A DNA stretch of 7,520 nt from Planctomycetota bacterium (GTDB taxonomy: Bacteria > Planctomycetota > PUPC01 > DSUN01): NCBI GenBank assembly GCA_016872875.1, contig VGYW01000410.1, positions 1-7,520 on the forward strand, written 5' to 3'. The notes beneath the pieces were generated by a model. It made no database searches, had not been told where the DNA came from, and was given only the letters and a program-made list of their open reading frames with translations. Below are positions 6,201-7,520 of this stretch, one piece after another. The stretch's first letter is position 1, and each line of letters starts with the position of its first letter. Made by a program: the position numbers and the translations under genes.

Positions 6201-7505
6201 ATGACACATACATGTCCTGGTTGCGGGCGGTCATTCGAGTTCGCCGACAATCTGTTGGGGCGCAAGGTCAGATGCAAGCAGTGCGGCACGGAGAGCCACG
6301 TCGGCTTCTCCGCACTGAGGACGCCTCTCCCTCAGGCTCCGGACCCGACGCTGGTGCGTCAGAGCGCACCATCACAGCCGACAGCAGAAGCGATGGCGGG
6401 CTTGAACAAGCGGGCAGAATTGCAGGTCTCGATGGCTCCAACCCCGCCCCAGCCTCCGCTTCTGCCGCGTCTGCCCGCTCTGCCGGCCGAGACGCCCGCA
6501 GAGCGGACTCGGGCTTGCCCGTACTGCGGTGAGCAAATCCTGCCTGTAGCCAAGAAATGCAAGCATTGCGGGGAGTTTCTTGACCGAGAGCTCAGGAGGC
6601 GGACAGGCAGCGTAGAGACAAACGTCAAACAGGGCGCCCTCATGGGGGCCGTGACCTGCTTCGTGATCGGGATCACATTCATGTACCTAACCCTGTGGTC
6701 TGCGATCGTGTACGTGCCCCTCTTCCTTGCCGCGTTTGTTCTCAGCATCGTCGCCATGGCGCAACGCCGCGTCGCTGGAGGGGTCGCCATGCTCCTGCTA
6801 ACTGTTGTCGCTCCACCAGTTCTCTACGCTGTCCTGTTCGCCATGCGGGCAAAGGAGGGCATGGAGCACGTTGCCAAGTCGATGGCGGAAGCCGAGGAAC
6901 GCCGTCGTTCGCCAGCACATCCGGCGGCGGGCGGTCCCTCAGCAAGACCCACGCCCGATGTGCAGGGGAACACACTCGAAGGAGCAGCAGCCAGCGAAGC
7001 CGGTGTCGCCACACAACACGCGGGACGTGAGAAACGCGAGTACCTCCGATCCGTTCATCTCTACGACCTGAAGGCCAAGTACTACGACTCAATCCTGGAC
7101 CAACGCGTTCCGGGTGTTCAGTTCAAGCTGCGGAATGCGGGGGAGAGGACTCTTGCGCGGGTTGAAGTAACCGTTTACTTCGAAGATGCCTGGGGCAATG
7201 TGGTCGCCGAAGAGGACTACGTACCGGTTCTGCTTTCATCGTATCGGTTAGAGCAAACAAAGCCGCTTAGGCCGGGCTATATCTGGCAGATGGAAAGGGG
7301 GAAGTTCTATCAGGCAAAGAGCGTTCCTTCCGAGTGGCAGGAAGGCAAAGTTCATGCGAAGGTAACCGACGTCGAGTTCGCATCTGCCAAGGACGCGAAG
7401 CGGTCGGGGCTAAATAGGTATTCACGATTCTCGATCAAATCTTGTGTCAAGTGTGCGCACTCCCTATCCCGCCTCGCGGCGTCTCTTGGCCAGGGATGGT
7501 CGTGA
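6201..7505 (+). CDS. Double zinc-ribbon membrane protein with C-terminal beta domain, function unknown
   Basis: A 434-residue protein that I do not recognise by name. The first zinc ribbon is C5-x2-C8-x16-C25-x2-C28 (CPGCGRSFEF...RCKQCG), like the MJ0042-type ribbons common at the N-termini of planctomycete-like proteins. A Pro/Ala-rich linker (about 40-103) precedes the second ribbon, C106-x2-C109-x10-C120-x2-C123 (CPYCGEQILPVAKKCKHCG). Three hydrophobic segments follow near 145-163, 167-187 and 192-214, then a charged, Pro-rich linker. Residues from about 310 (LYDLKAKYYD, VQFKLRNAGERTLARVEVTVYFED) look like a beta-sandwich of the FxLYD type, by resemblance only. With the ribbons in the cytoplasm, three helices would place this domain outside. 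ATG 6201 has AGGGG eight nt upstream. The frame is open back to 6000, but that stretch covers the duplicated repeat. Confidence 0.8.
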   Translation: MTHTCPGCGRSFEFADNLLGRKVRCKQCGTESHVGFSALRTPLPQAPDPTLVRQSAPSQPTAEAMAGLNKRAELQVSMAPTPPQPPLLPRLPALPAETPAERTRACPYCGEQILPVAKKCKHCGEFLDRELRRRTGSVETNVKQGALMGAVTCFVIGITFMYLTLWSAIVYVPLFLAAFVLSIVAMAQRRVAGGVAMLLLTVVAPPVLYAVLFAMRAKEGMEHVAKSMAEAEERRRSPAHPAAGGPSARPTPDVQGNTLEGAAASEAGVATQHAGREKREYLRSVHLYDLKAKYYDSILDQRVPGVQFKLRNAGERTLARVEVTVYFEDAWGNVVAEEDYVPVLLSSYRLEQTKPLRPGYIWQMERGKFYQAKSVPSEWQEGKVHAKVTDVEFASAKDAKRSGLNRYSRFSIKSCVKCAHSLSRLAASLGQGWS

Positions 7506-7520
7506 GCCGGGAAACGGGGA

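Overview
The window is GC-rich and densely coding, with many palindromic intergenic repeats. It most resembles an uncultivated Planctomycetota/PVC-like or similar high-GC environmental bacterium. This guess rests on general pattern only: a CxxC-x16-CxxC zinc-ribbon membrane protein, an Uma2-family gene, and abundant hairpin repeats of the 'cccagggc-ttc-gccctggg' and 'gcgggcttcagcccg' kind. No marker gene fixes the taxonomy.

Positions 1-100 hold short hairpin repeats that probably end the preceding region. Positions 254-4221 are a complete sulfate/thiosulfate ABC importer operon, all on the + strand: a periplasmic sulfate-binding (lipo)protein (sbp), two permeases (cysT, cysW) and an ATPase (cysA). 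The binding protein captures sulfate, CysT and CysW form the membrane channel, and two CysA subunits hydrolyse ATP to drive uptake for sulfur assimilation. sbp and cysT lie 7 nt apart and cysW overlaps cysA by 11 nt. The cysT-cysW junction instead carries about 130 bp containing a GTC/GAC trinucleotide inverted repeat.

Positions 4222-5287 have no credible gene but are full of structure: an ATTC/GAAT-rich inverted repeat directly after cysA, a strong 13-bp hairpin, an array of 82-bp tandem repeats (about 4407-4866), roughly 210 bp with nothing recognisable, and a 139-bp nested inverted repeat resembling a MITE.

Positions 5288-5833 encode an intact Uma2-family PD-(D/E)XK nuclease-like protein with a good promoter and ribosome binding site. 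Just downstream, 5876-6090 is a second copy of the same upstream region plus gene. It has lost 55 bp and 459 bp, leaving a 14-codon remnant that joins the N-terminal PDDGFR segment to the C-terminal end. This is a tandem duplication followed by deletion at a short direct repeat.

Positions 6201-7505 encode a 434-residue protein with two zinc ribbons, three predicted membrane helices and a C-terminal beta-rich domain. Its function is unknown. No clearly new defence or biosynthetic system is visible. The most unusual content is the layered repeat landscape between 4217 and 6090.
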